Notes under the pieces: model-generated
The model's database searches: none
What the model was told of the DNA's origin: nothing
The model's input: only the letters and a program-made list of their open reading frames with translations
Made by a program: the position numbers and the translations under genes
From: Phytohabitans sp036906915
GTDB lineage: Bacteria > Actinomycetota > Actinomycetes > Mycobacteriales > Micromonosporaceae
Direction: 5' to 3'
Length of the DNA: 63,996 nt
Assembly: GCF_036906915.1 (NCBI RefSeq)
Contig: NZ_JBAKHX010000043.1
Location: forward strand, 1-63,996
Part shown: piece by piece, positions 44,488 to 53,794 of the stretch
How the letters are laid out: every line of letters begins with the position of its first letter
Position numbering within the stretch: position 1 is the stretch's first letter

Positions 44488-45339
44488 TCACGTCGCTGAC
44501 GGTCGCGGCTGTTCGGGTGGGACCGTCCCCTCGGCAGCCGCCATCCACTGGTCGAGGTCGGCCTGCGTGAACTCCTGCCACGGCGGAATGTCAGGAAGCT
44601 GGCGGAGGAGATCGAACGCCTCCGCGATCCGGCGCCCGCGCAGAACCGGCGAATGGCAACCAGCGATGACCTCAGCGTCCAGCCGCTGAATGTCGTCCAC
44701 CACCGCCCCGAATTTCTGGTTATCCAGCAACCCGGACCACGGCGAGACCAGGCGACCGCCAAAAAATTGACCATCCCGGAACTCCGCGTCCGACAGCTCC
44801 TCGACTTCGGGCATCGGAGCGGGCACGTTCGTAGCGAAGGTGTCCACCGACCACAAGACACTGGTCTTCTGGTCGAACAGGGCACGAGTTGTCGGATTGT
44901 CGTACAGCGGAGGCCGCTTCGCGACCAAGGTCCGGTCGCCCACGTCAACAGCGTCGCCATCGTTGACAAAGCGACACCGGTTGATAGGCGTCTCCCACTC
45001 CTCGGCCATGCGCCCAAGCGAGAACCAGGTCGTCAGCAGCGTCGCGTTCCGGCATGCCGCGAGGACCGGTAAGAGATTGCCCGCGTGGTCACGATCGTCG
45101 TGAGTGAGGAAGATCCACCGCACGTCCAGCGGATCGACAATGGACCAGGCGGCCTCCAACCACTGCGGCCGCACCGCCGGCGCCCCGGTATCCACGAGCA
45201 CCGGCTCGGCGCCGCGAATCACCATCGAATTCATCGGGAAATGACCGACGGGCGGAGCCTCCAGAGCCCACGGGATAACGAACGTCTCCTCGGCGATCTG
45301 GTATGGCTGGAGGAGGTTGAAGGTCTCCATGGTTGTCAT
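44488..45339 (-). CDS. MBL-fold protein, paralogue of 10 kb gene
   Basis: 283 residues. Metal motif THDDRDH (His80, Asp82, Asp84, His85), SVDTFA (Asp) and GCHSPV (His) align with the protein at 10074-10886, as do DVGDRTL and RPPLYDNP. Again Asp replaces the central His of HxHxDH and no clear middle ligand is seen. The pair suggests an ODP-like diiron fold rather than a beta-lactamase; enzymatic role unknown. Confidence 0.8.
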   Translation of the reverse strand: MTTMETFNLLQPYQIAEETFVIPWALEAPPVGHFPMNSMVIRGAEPVLVDTGAPAVRPQWLEAAWSIVDPLDVRWIFLTHDDRDHAGNLLPVLAACRNATLLTTWFSLGRMAEEWETPINRCRFVNDGDAVDVGDRTLVAKRPPLYDNPTTRALFDQKTSVLWSVDTFATNVPAPMPEVEELSDAEFRDGQFFGGRLVSPWSGLLDNQKFGAVVDDIQRLDAEVIAGCHSPVLRGRRIAEAFDLLRQLPDIPPWQEFTQADLDQWMAAAEGTVPPEQPRPSAT

Positions 45340-45914
45340 CGCCGCACCCCCTATAACGGAGTCGCCTCGCCGCCTTTGAATCCAGTCCAGTCCTCTGGGC
45401 CTCGGACGTCAAGAGCCCTACGCCGCCGGCCGGGAAAGAAGCCGCGACCAGCATCCACCTCCACTACAAAACAGCTTTATCGAGCACTATCGGGTCGATT
45501 GTCACGGCCGCGAGGTCCTCACCCCGTTCTGGACGTATGTCGGTTCTCCTTTCACCAACCTTGGCCTACTTTGCGGCTGCAATTGCGGACGTCTAGAGTC
45601 GCCGCGCTCGCTCAACGGCCGCACGAGGCTGCAGCCGTGTGCTGTCCCAAGACCGTCTGGACGAAGCGTTGTATCTCGCGCGGGCCCGGGGATCGCTGCC
45701 GCCGCTGGTCGACGGATCAGCCGCCGTGCGCGATGAACTACCTTTGGCGGATCATCGGTACCGCGAGGAACTGATCGAGATTCATCGTCGCGATGAAGCG
45801 GACATCGCTGGCCAAGGCACTGTCATCGGCTAGATCAGGGTGTTCGCGGCAGATGCGGATGTCGTCCATCAGGGGAACGTTGTATCCACTCGGGGTGAGA
45901 CGCATGCTGTCTTG
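45340..45914. other. Intergenic, no recognised gene
   Basis: This 575-base stretch has short open frames on both strands. One minus-strand frame (45738-45905) reads plausible protein (DIRICREHPDLADDSAL) but has no clear start signal or recognised family. Nothing else was supported. Confidence 0.4.
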
Positions 45915-46226
45915 ATGTCCCGTCTGACCGAGGCTGAGTTCCTGGCGACCATGGATCCACATCCTGCACGGATCGGGCAGGACGACGCGCCGCCTTTCGA
46001 CTTCTGGGCCTACTTCGACTCGATTCCCGACGAGGACTTCGGCGGTCACGACTTCTCGGACGGCACGGTCACGGACGCCCTGACGATGCCTGCTACCAAC
46101 TTCCAGCACGTGCTCATCCGATGCGAGACCGCGAACGTGTTCCTCGTGCTGATCCTTGACCTGCGGCAGCGTCGGGTCTACGGCCATCATCTGCTCGATC
46201 TGAGAAAGCTCTACGGCCTGATTTGA
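45915..46226 (+). CDS. Conserved hypothetical protein
   Basis: 103 residues from an ATG at 45915. The sequence is well-behaved, acidic and soluble (ATMDPHPARIGQDDAPPFD near the N-terminus, FLVLILDLRQRR near the C-terminus). It resembles small uncharacterised actinobacterial proteins, but I cannot name a family. Ribosome-binding signal is weak. Confidence 0.55.
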   Translation: MSRLTEAEFLATMDPHPARIGQDDAPPFDFWAYFDSIPDEDFGGHDFSDGTVTDALTMPATNFQHVLIRCETANVFLVLILDLRQRRVYGHHLLDLRKLYGLI

Positions 46227-46484
46227 GTGGCAGAGCCACACAGGCAACCCAGAGCGGCTGCGGGCCAGGTCGATGGCGAGTCAGGTGCACGTTTCCACAA
46301 ATTGGAGACACTCGGGGCCTAGAAGTGGTCCGACCAGCCACGAGCTCGTTGGCTAAGTCGAGTTGCCAGCGTGCCGACTTCACCCTCTCCCCACGTGCGG
46401 CCCGGTCCAACACCTGAAACACGAAGATCCACGCAGTCTGGTTGTAGACCGCGAGCGCCTCCCGGGTCTGGCAGGATCTTGGCC

Positions 46485-47444
46485 ATGGCGGACGAGCTGG
46501 AGTTCCGGCTGCTGCGGCACTTCGTCGTCGTCGCGGAGGAGCTGCACTTCAGCCGGGCGGCACAGCGGCTGTTCGTCGCGCAGCAGGCAGTCAGCCGCGA
46601 CATCCGACGGTTGGAGGAGCGACTCGGCGTGAGGCTGCTCGACCGGGACACCAGGCAGGTGACGCTCACCCCGGCTGGCGTCCGGCTCCTGGTCCGCGCC
46701 CGCCAGTTGCTCGCCCTGCACGACGAGACCGTGCGCGAGGTACGCGCGGGCACGGCACCGTTGTTCGTCAACGTGGTGGGGCAGAAGCTGACGCCTGCGC
46801 TCATGCTGGCCGCCGCTCGGCAGGCCGCACCGGCGGTAGAGTTCGCGGCGACGTTCCATGCCCGGCTGGGGACGGTTGTACCGCTGCTCCTCTCGCACCA
46901 GCTCCACGTCGCGTTCGGGCGGTCGCCCGGCAACCTCACCGAAGACCTCGCGCACAAGCTCGTGCGCTGGGAGCCCCTTGCCCTCCTGCTGCCCGAGGAT
47001 GACCCGCTCTCGACCCGCGACGCGATTGCGCTCAGCGAGCTTAGCGGGCTGACGCTCTGCCTCCACGCGGGCAACCAGGCCTCGCCCGAGTGGACAGACG
47101 CCGGCGCTCAGCTCGCCGCCGCGGGCGGGGCCCTGCTTGAGCCCGAACACCCACCGGCGTACGGCGTGGACGAGATCGCCCACCGCATGCGCCGCCACGG
47201 CACGCGCGTTCTGGCGCTTAGCTCGCAGCCAGCGATCCCTGGCGCGGTCCTGCGCCCGATCGTCGATCCGGTCCCGCTGTACCCGTGGAGCATGCTCTGG
47301 CGGTCGGACCTGCGCCACCCGGGACTGGACGCGCTGGTGGCGGCGGCCCGGCGGGCCGCACGCGACGAGCGCTGGCTGGAGCTACCCGCCGGCGCCTGGC
47401 GGCCCGAGCCCGAAGCACGGTTGGTGACAACAAAAACGCGTTGA
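46485..47444 (+). CDS. LysR-family regulator
   Basis: 319 residues from the ATG at 46485; the open frame extends upstream without support. The LysR helix-turn-helix is FSRAAQRLFVAQQAVSRDIRR (first 60 residues), and a substrate-binding domain follows. The MFS gene begins 55 bases downstream in the same direction and is its likely target or co-transcript. Confidence 0.87.
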   Translation: MADELEFRLLRHFVVVAEELHFSRAAQRLFVAQQAVSRDIRRLEERLGVRLLDRDTRQVTLTPAGVRLLVRARQLLALHDETVREVRAGTAPLFVNVVGQKLTPALMLAAARQAAPAVEFAATFHARLGTVVPLLLSHQLHVAFGRSPGNLTEDLAHKLVRWEPLALLLPEDDPLSTRDAIALSELSGLTLCLHAGNQASPEWTDAGAQLAAAGGALLEPEHPPAYGVDEIAHRMRRHGTRVLALSSQPAIPGAVLRPIVDPVPLYPWSMLWRSDLRHPGLDALVAAARRAARDERWLELPAGAWRPEPEARLVTTKTR

Positions 47445-47498
47445 TCCTGCGCGAACAGGTGTTGGACCAGTGCGTGGCCGCTCGCCGACCGTGGAGCC

Positions 47499-48719
47499 AT
47501 GCCATCCGCCTTCGCCCGCCTGTGGACTGCCCAATCAGCGTCCGACCTCGGCACGTACGTGTCGTTCGTAGCGCTGCCCCTCGTAGCCGTCGTCGAACTC
47601 GACGCGTCCGCCACCGAGTTGGGGTTGCTGGTCGGCGCGGGCACGGCCCCGCTGGCGTTCGCGTGGCCGCTGTTCGGCGTGCTCGCCGACCGGGTCGACC
47701 GCCGGCGCATGATGGCCGTCACCTACGCCGGGCGGGCCCTGCTGTACACCTGGGTGCCACTGGCCGCCGCAACCGGCGTGCTGACGATGACCCAGCTGGT
47801 GGTCGCCTACTTTCTCGCCACCCTCCTCAAGGTGGGCTTCGATGTCGCCGCGCCCGCCCTGCTGCCTGCCCTGGTGAATCGGAACGGCCTCCTCGCCGCC
47901 AACAGCCGGCTGGAGGCGACCCGTTCACTGGCGATGGCCGCCGGACCCGCACTGGGCGGTGCACTCGCTGGCGTGATCAGGCCCAGCGCCGTGATCGCCC
48001 TGGACGCCGCCGCCTACCTGACCGCCGCCGTGCTTGTCGTCACGATCCGCCCACCGGGACCGGTAGCGCCGCACACCCGCGCGCCGCGCGCAGGCGTCCT
48101 CCGGGAGATGCGCGACGGCATCGCGGCGGTACGCCACCATCCGCTGCTGCGCCCGATGGCCACCTCGTCCGCGCTCCTGAACGCCTTCTACGCACTGCGC
48201 ACGCCACTGGTCACCCTGTACGTCGTCCGCGACCTCGGCATGCCACCCGCCGCGCTCGGCGCCATCCTCGCCGCGGCCGGACCCGGCGCGCTGCTCGGCT
48301 CGCTCACCGCGGCGAAGGTCGGTGCCCGGCTCGGCTTCGGCCGTACGATCGTCGGCGCCGCCCTCCTCGCCGGGGCGCCCGTCCTCCTCGTACCACTCGT
48401 CACCGGCCGCGGCCCGGTCTCCCTCGCGGCGCTCGCCGGCAGCGCGCTGGTCGTCGGCTTCGGTGTGCAGGTCTACAACGTCACCCTCGTCGCCGGCCGC
48501 CAGGCAATCACCCCCGACCACCTACTCGGCAGGGTAACCGCCACCTTCCGCTGGGCCGCATGGGCGGCGACACCGTTCGCCGCCGCCGCGAGCGGACCGC
48601 TCAGCGACACCGTCGGCGTGCGCACGGCGATCGGGATCGTCGGCGCCGCCCTACTCCTACCGGCCCTCCGCCTCATGGCCTCAGGGGTGCACCACGCCGG
48701 TCAGATAACCCGTCTCTGA
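47499..48719 (+). CDS. MFS transporter
   Basis: 406 residues with about twelve membrane segments; the loop between helices 2 and 3 is GVLADRVDRRRMM. The pattern matches the MFS enterobactin exporter/tetracycline-type (MFS_3) group. Probable small-molecule exporter next to a LysR gene. Substrate unknown. Confidence 0.9.
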   Translation: MPSAFARLWTAQSASDLGTYVSFVALPLVAVVELDASATELGLLVGAGTAPLAFAWPLFGVLADRVDRRRMMAVTYAGRALLYTWVPLAAATGVLTMTQLVVAYFLATLLKVGFDVAAPALLPALVNRNGLLAANSRLEATRSLAMAAGPALGGALAGVIRPSAVIALDAAAYLTAAVLVVTIRPPGPVAPHTRAPRAGVLREMRDGIAAVRHHPLLRPMATSSALLNAFYALRTPLVTLYVVRDLGMPPAALGAILAAAGPGALLGSLTAAKVGARLGFGRTIVGAALLAGAPVLLVPLVTGRGPVSLAALAGSALVVGFGVQVYNVTLVAGRQAITPDHLLGRVTATFRWAAWAATPFAAAASGPLSDTVGVRTAIGIVGAALLLPALRLMASGVHHAGQITRL

Positions 48720-48810
48720 TCCGTCGGGACGCTTGGCGCGAGCTGGGCTCTCGCGGTCAGAAGCATCGATGCCGCGCTCATGGCCCTCTGAGGACCGGAT
48801 CGCTGCGGCG

Positions 48811-49995
48811 TCAGGTCCGGGGTGTGACGCGTAGCAGGCGGTCGTCGGTGCCGTTCGAGGTGGTGATGTAAAGGGCGCCGTCCGGGCCTCCCCGCACACC
48901 GCGCAGGCGGCCGTAGGCGTCGTTGAGTTCGGTCGGCAACGCCAGGTCGGTCACCTGGTCGCCAGCCTCGTCAAGCTGGAACAGCAGGGTCTTCTGCCCG
49001 CGCAGCGCGACGACGGCCAGCCGGCCGTTCAGCGGGCCCCACTGCGTGCCGCTGAGGAACGCGGCCCCGGACGGCGCCTCTGTCGAGGTCTGGCCCGATG
49101 TCCACAGCGGCAGGACCGCGTCGGGAAAACGTTCGACGTCGGTCATCGGCACGCTCTCGTCGTACGTCTGAACGGTGCCGCCGCGCGACGGGTCCCAGCC
49201 GTAGTTGCCGCCGGGACGGATGCGATTCATCTCGTCGAACCCGCTCGGCCCGTGCTCGGCGGTGAACACCTGACCCGACCCGGGCCGCACGGCGACGCCT
49301 TGGACGTTGCGGTGGCCGTAGCTGTAGACGCGCCGCTCGTTGGCGTCGGACGACGACGAGAACGGGTTGTCCGGCAGGCCCTCGCCGGTGCGCAGGTCGA
49401 CGCGCAGCACCTTCCCGCCCAGGCTGCGCCGGTCCTGCGGGTGCGACGGCCGCGCCACGTCGCCGGTGCCGACCAGCAGCGCGCCGTCCGCGGCGATCGC
49501 CGGTCGGCAGCCCGAGTGCCGGCCCGTGCTGATCGGGAGCCCGGTCAGCAGATCGCGCACCCGGGTTGCCGCCGCCGCGTCCGGCGACAGCCGCCAGGTG
49601 ACCAGGCGCACGTCCACGGGCAGACCGTTCTCCTGGCGAGTCTGACAGGTGGTGAACTCGCGAGTCTGGGCGAAGTCCGGATGGATCGCCAGGCCCATCA
49701 GCCCGCCCTCGCCGGCGACGAACACATCGGTGAGGTCGGCCCGCACCTCGTTCGCCGTGCCGCCGGCCACCAGCCGGAACCGGGCCGGCCGCTCGGTGAG
49801 CAGGATGCGCCCGTCCGGCAGGAAGCCGATGTCCCATGGGTGCTCCATCCCGGCCACGACGGTCTCCACGGCCAGGCCTCCCGCCTGGGGCCGGGCGGTC
49901 ACGTCACCGGCTTCCGGCGAGCCGCCGTCGCAACCGGCGACGAGGCCCGCCGCCAGAACGGTGGCCAGTGTCCGGTGCCAGCGCATGATCGCCAT
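48811..49995 (-). CDS. PQQ-type sugar dehydrogenase-like lipoprotein
   Basis: 394 residues from the ATG at 49995, five bases after TTGGAGG; a TTG at 50007 is an alternative. Signal peptide with lipobox LVAGC. The six-bladed propeller has signatures of the soluble glucose/sorbosone dehydrogenase family (GHRNVQGVAV and AEHGPSGFDEMNRI, GGNYGW). Quinoprotein activity would need PQQ, whose synthesis genes are not seen in this window. Confidence 0.85.
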   Translation of the reverse strand: MAIMRWHRTLATVLAAGLVAGCDGGSPEAGDVTARPQAGGLAVETVVAGMEHPWDIGFLPDGRILLTERPARFRLVAGGTANEVRADLTDVFVAGEGGLMGLAIHPDFAQTREFTTCQTRQENGLPVDVRLVTWRLSPDAAAATRVRDLLTGLPISTGRHSGCRPAIAADGALLVGTGDVARPSHPQDRRSLGGKVLRVDLRTGEGLPDNPFSSSSDANERRVYSYGHRNVQGVAVRPGSGQVFTAEHGPSGFDEMNRIRPGGNYGWDPSRGGTVQTYDESVPMTDVERFPDAVLPLWTSGQTSTEAPSGAAFLSGTQWGPLNGRLAVVALRGQKTLLFQLDEAGDQVTDLALPTELNDAYGRLRGVRGGPDGALYITTSNGTDDRLLRVTPRT

Positions 49996-50118
49996 GGCGT
50001 CCTCCAAGCTTTGAGACGGCGTGTAGTTAGCGGTTGTCGAGCTGCATCCTGGAACGGCGCCGCCCCGATCGAGGCATCCTCCCGGCGACGAGCGGATCGC
50101 GGCATGGGCGGATGCCCG

Positions 50119-50679
50119 TTACGTGGCCGCGTCGGGGTGCAGGACCATCGCGAACGTCGTCCGGTGCCGCCGCCGGCCACCTGTCCGTGCCCGTAGGGGG
50201 CGCAGCAGGTCGGTGATCGCGGCGGCGAGCTGGCGCGACTCGGCCGGGGTGACCCAGACCGGAATCTGCTGGTATACCACGCCGTCGCGGTTGGGGGCGG
50301 CGCCAGTGGTCCGCAGGTACTGCTCGAACCCAGCGACCAGCGCGCCGACGAACGCGGCGAAGTAGCGCTGGTGGTCGGCAGGGGAGGCGGCGTCGAAGTC
50401 GCGAGGGCCGAGGGCGACCGCAGTCTCGACCACCGTGTACGTGCGCTGCGTGCCGCCGCGCACCCGATCCTCGCGCGTCACTCGCAGCACCCCCGCATCC
50501 ACCAGGCGCCCGACGTGTCGGTAGAGCGAGGCCTGCGGGATGTCGCTGAGTTCGCCGCTGAGCTGGCGTGCGGTCAGCTCGCGGTCCATGAGCGCGTGCA
50601 CGATACGCAGCCGGACCGGATGCAGCACGGTCTCCACGATTCCAGCGCCGGGTCGCGCCGGGGCGGCGTTGATTCTCAC
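50119..50679 (-). CDS. ArsR-like winged-helix regulator
   Basis: 186 residues from a GTG. N-terminal winged helix (VRLRIVHALMDRELTARQLS and ASLYRHVGRLVDAGVL); C-terminal region of unknown ligand binding. The GTG lies inside an ATTCTC-N6-GAGAAT dyad, so autoregulation is likely. The divergent alpha/beta hydrolase gene is the probable target. Confidence 0.82.
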   Translation of the reverse strand: MRINAAPARPGAGIVETVLHPVRLRIVHALMDRELTARQLSGELSDIPQASLYRHVGRLVDAGVLRVTREDRVRGGTQRTYTVVETAVALGPRDFDAASPADHQRYFAAFVGALVAGFEQYLRTTGAAPNRDGVVYQQIPVWVTPAESRQLAAAITDLLRPLRARTGGRRRHRTTFAMVLHPDAAT

Positions 50680-50726
50680 GATCGAGAATGTTAGCTTGTG
50701 CCTCGATGATTCTCAGAAGTGAGAAT
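50672..50726. promoter_or_regulatory. Twin ATTCTC-N6-GAGAAT operators
   Basis: ATTCTC (50672-50677) and GAGAAT (50684-50689), then ATTCTC (50709-50714) and GAGAAT (50721-50726). The dyad centres are 37 bases apart. One covers the regulator's start codon; the other lies upstream of the hydrolase. Confidence 0.8.
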
Positions 50727-50739
50727 GAAGGGAGGATCG

Positions 50740-51648
50740 TTGCGGGAGCAGATTGTCGAGATCCCGGCCGCGGGAGCGCTGTTGGCCGGCACGCTCACCC
50801 GACCCGACTGGGACGGCCGCCACCCGTCCGCGTTGCTCATCAACGGCTCCGGGCCGATCGACCGCAACTCCGCTATGCCCGGGATGGCGCTGGGACTGGG
50901 CCCGGCGCTCGCGATGGCACTGGCCAACCAAGGCTGCGTCTTGCTGCGCTACGACAAGCGGGGCGTAGGCGCATCGGGCGGGGACTACCTGAGCACCGGC
51001 TTCCACGACGAGTGCGGCGACGCCGCAGCCGCACTCGCCGCGCTGCGTGCCCACCCTGCGGTGGACCCGGAGCGGATCTTCGTAGTCGGGCACTCGACTG
51101 GAGCGGTGTTGGCGGCCAACCTCGTACGGGCCGCTCCAACGCCCACCGGGTATGTACTGCTCGCGGGTGCCGCACAGCCTGGCGAACGAGTGATGGCCTG
51201 GCAGAGCGACCGGATCGCGACCACGCTGCCACGCCCGCTGCGGCCGTTCGGCCCGATACTGGCGCGCCGTCAGGCCCGCGAGCGCGACCGGGTCCGCGGG
51301 TCCACCGCCGACCGGCACGACCGGATGCCGCGCTCGCGCCTCACCGACCGATGGCTGCGCGAGTACATGGCCCACGACCCGGGTCCGGATCTGGCCGCCA
51401 TCGACCGGCCGGTGCTGGCGATTACCGGCAGCAAGGACGTCCAGGTCGACCCGGCCGACGTGGCGCACATCGGCCGGCTCGTGACCGGTCCGTTCGACGG
51501 CGAAGTGCCGACCGACCTCACCCACCTGCTACGCCGCGACCCCGGGCCGCCGGGACTGTGGCGGTACCGAAGTCAGCTCACCAGACCGATGGACGGCTGG
51601 GTCACCGAGCGCATCGTGGCGTGGGCACGGGTCCGTCTCGCGAGCTGA
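50740..51648 (+). CDS. Alpha/beta hydrolase
   Basis: 302 residues from a TTG at 50740, four bases after GGGAGG; GTG 50719 is an upstream alternative inside the operator. The nucleophile elbow is VGHSTGAVL; the start REQIVEIPAAGALLAGTL is typical of the family. No lid or signal peptide recognised. It is likely controlled by the divergent winged-helix protein via the twin dyads; substrate unknown. Confidence 0.82.
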   Translation: MREQIVEIPAAGALLAGTLTRPDWDGRHPSALLINGSGPIDRNSAMPGMALGLGPALAMALANQGCVLLRYDKRGVGASGGDYLSTGFHDECGDAAAALAALRAHPAVDPERIFVVGHSTGAVLAANLVRAAPTPTGYVLLAGAAQPGERVMAWQSDRIATTLPRPLRPFGPILARRQARERDRVRGSTADRHDRMPRSRLTDRWLREYMAHDPGPDLAAIDRPVLAITGSKDVQVDPADVAHIGRLVTGPFDGEVPTDLTHLLRRDPGPPGLWRYRSQLTRPMDGWVTERIVAWARVRLAS

Positions 51649-51721
51649 ACGTCCCGCGAGCCCGCCATGCCGGGTGGACGACTTCCGGCGAAATCTTGTC
51701 GCTACGGATTGCCGCTGCACC

Positions 51722-51835
51722 TCAACACACGCGTTCGAGCACTCGCTGTATCTCGTTGATGACCAGCCCGGGCTCGGCGCTGTGGATGGCGTGGCCAGAG
51801 GCGACGTGGCCGGCAAAAAGTCTTCGGTCGGCCAT
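51722..51835 (-). pseudogene. Alpha/beta-hydrolase C-terminal remnant
   Basis: A minus-strand frame ending at 51722 reads SGHAIHSAEPGLVINEIQR, matching the usual C-terminal His region of alpha/beta hydrolases. No complete gene precedes it, only about 37 codons. Probably a leftover of a deleted neighbour. Confidence 0.4.
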
Positions 51836-51997
51836 GGCGGCGGGAGCTCGCCCAGGTTGGTCGCGGCGAGGACAAGCACGGCCCTTCCCGTTCGGGATCA
51901 GGTCAAAAGCTCGGCCTGGGTCGGCGGCCTGCTCCTGGACGCCACCTCAGCACCAGCGACCTTCCTGATCGCCGGCCCCGCCGGCATCCTCGCGCGG

Positions 51998-52420
51998 TCA
52001 GTTCTGCCGGGTGAAGCTCATCTCCATCCACGGCTGCCAAGTCCGGCCGTCCTGCGAACGCTCCCAGAACGCGGTCATGGTCGTGCCGTCGTCGCCCAGC
52101 CGCACGGTCGCCCGCGCCGACTCGTACGCGAAGGTCCACACGCCGTCCTGGACCGTTGCGGTCATCTCGCTGTACACACCCTGGTTGTCGAAGGAACGCA
52201 TCGGGAACGGCCCGCCCTCGGGCGAGGCGGCATCGCCGATGAACTCGATGACCCGCACCTGCTCCCCGCCAATCGTGACGTCAACGTCGTGAACCAGAAA
52301 GCCGTTCCCGGGAAACCACTCATACTCGTCGGTCCCAACGATCGGCAGGCCAGGCGCCGGCAGCGTGCGCCCCCGCGACTGCCAACGACCAACGAACACA
52401 TCCAAATCCCTGCCTGTCAT
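51998..52420 (-). CDS. DUF1579-like small protein
   Basis: 140 residues. A compact beta-barrel-type sequence with WEPGNGF-like WFPGNGFLVHDVD and EFIGDAASPEGGPFPMRS, as in DUF1579 and lipocalin-like proteins. ATG start at 52420. Soluble; function unknown. Confidence 0.65.
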   Translation of the reverse strand: MTGRDLDVFVGRWQSRGRTLPAPGLPIVGTDEYEWFPGNGFLVHDVDVTIGGEQVRVIEFIGDAASPEGGPFPMRSFDNQGVYSEMTATVQDGVWTFAYESARATVRLGDDGTTMTAFWERSQDGRTWQPWMEMSFTRQN

Positions 52421-52471
52421 GTGTGCTCCTTGCCTGTAGACGACGACGTTCAGTCGATCACGAGGGTGACT

Positions 52472-52655
52472 TCACCTTGGTACCATGACCTGACTCGTCC
52501 CGTTCGCCGCCGGCTCGCGGGCATAGTCGCTGTGGTCGCCCAGGTGGACGTGTTGCAGGTGGGCAGCTGTGCTGGCCCGCTGTCCGATCCGAAACACCGG
52601 CTCCGACGTCCCAGGCAGATAGACCCGCCAGTGCGAGCCCCGGTGGCCGCAATCG
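52472..52655 (-). pseudogene. Fragment of unrecognised gene
   Basis: A minus-strand frame ending TGA at 52472 reads HWRVYLPGTSEPVFRIG and VHLGDHSDYAREPAANG, with protein-like composition, but has no start. It appears to be the tail of a lost gene between the DUF1579-like and maleylpyruvate isomerase-like genes. Confidence 0.35.
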
Positions 52656-52734
52656 CCCGCATCGCGCCGGTGTCGGCTGGGCGGTTCCGGTTCCCTACGC
52701 CCTCGGGGCGTAGGAGATGGTGCATCGTCACGTC

Positions 52735-53526
52735 CTACTCATCCGGGTCCCAAGCGATGAGCAGGTCGAAGTGACGTCGGTCGCCGTCTAGCTTCAGGGA
52801 GTCCAGCGGAATGCGGCCGTAGAAGAGCAGCACCAGTTCACTGGCCGCGCCCCGGGCGGCCGCGTCCGGGTCCTCGCCGCAAGCGGTGGCGGGCATTGTG
52901 CCGGGTATGGGGAGGCTGCCAGCCCGTGCGCCGTCGGCGGAGAGCCAGAGGCGCCACGAGCGGCCCTCGGTGGCGTGGTAATCGACGACAGCCGGCTCGT
53001 GCGGCCAGGCGGTCGTCGTTGCGCAGCAGGTGGACAGGAACTCCTCGACACCGTCGAGTGCCACCTCCTCCGGCAGCGGCTGCGGCGTGCCTACGGTGAG
53101 TTGGGCGTCGTAGGTGTGCACCGCGATCTCCTGGAGCTGATGCCGGGCGACGGCACCACAGGTCTGCGGCGACTGCGACGTACCCCACCACGTCCAGCAA
53201 CCACGATCCGGGCCGGCCTCCCGCAGTGCGACCAGAAGCTCCTGCGTCGATACGGCCAACCAGGCCAGCAGGGCCTCGCGCTCCCGAGGCGCAGCCGGGG
53301 CACCTTCCGATGTGGACTTGGCTGCGGCGGTAGGCCCAGCGGCAATGGTGGCGGCCCAGGAGCGGCGCCCCTCGCCCAGGTGCTTCACCAGATCGAAGAG
53401 CGTCCACTCGGGGCAGGTCGGCACCTGCGCGTCGAGGCTGGGCGCGGAGGCGACCGCAGCGCGGAAGGCGGTCGATCGTTCGTCGATCAGCCGCAGAACA
53501 TCGGGAAACTCCAGGGTCTTTTCCAC
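52735..53526 (-). CDS. Mycothiol-type maleylpyruvate isomerase family protein
   Basis: 263 residues from a GTG. The N-terminal DinB-fold MDMPI domain (CPEWTLFDLVKHLGEGRR) carries a His ligand and HQLQEIAVHTYDAQ supplies others. The C-terminal MDMPI_C domain is present. Family members use mycothiol; the substrate here is not known. Confidence 0.85.
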   Translation of the reverse strand: MEKTLEFPDVLRLIDERSTAFRAAVASAPSLDAQVPTCPEWTLFDLVKHLGEGRRSWAATIAAGPTAAAKSTSEGAPAAPREREALLAWLAVSTQELLVALREAGPDRGCWTWWGTSQSPQTCGAVARHQLQEIAVHTYDAQLTVGTPQPLPEEVALDGVEEFLSTCCATTTAWPHEPAVVDYHATEGRSWRLWLSADGARAGSLPIPGTMPATACGEDPDAAARGAASELVLLFYGRIPLDSLKLDGDRRHFDLLIAWDPDE

Positions 53527-53794
53527 TGTGGCTGTCTATCACCGCGCGCTGCCAACCGGACAGTAGATTTTCATAGCCGGCGACGTAAGCGCGCAGCCAG
53601 CATGGGCCGCGCACCTTCGAATGAGGCGGTGCCCTCAGGATGACGCCGGCTCAGGCGGCGGGGTCGAAGTGGTCGAGATCGCGCTGGTCAGTTGGTACAG
53701 CACCTGACGGCCGCTCCGGCCGGCCAGTGTTTGACCTGAACCTTGGTTGATGTACGAGAGTCGTGTCATCGAACGGCTAGACGAGGAGATTCCG

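Noticed and set aside
45738..45905. Small minus-strand ORF reading DIRICREHPDLADDSAL
   Set aside because: Protein-like but only about 56 codons, without start signal, family or conservation evidence.
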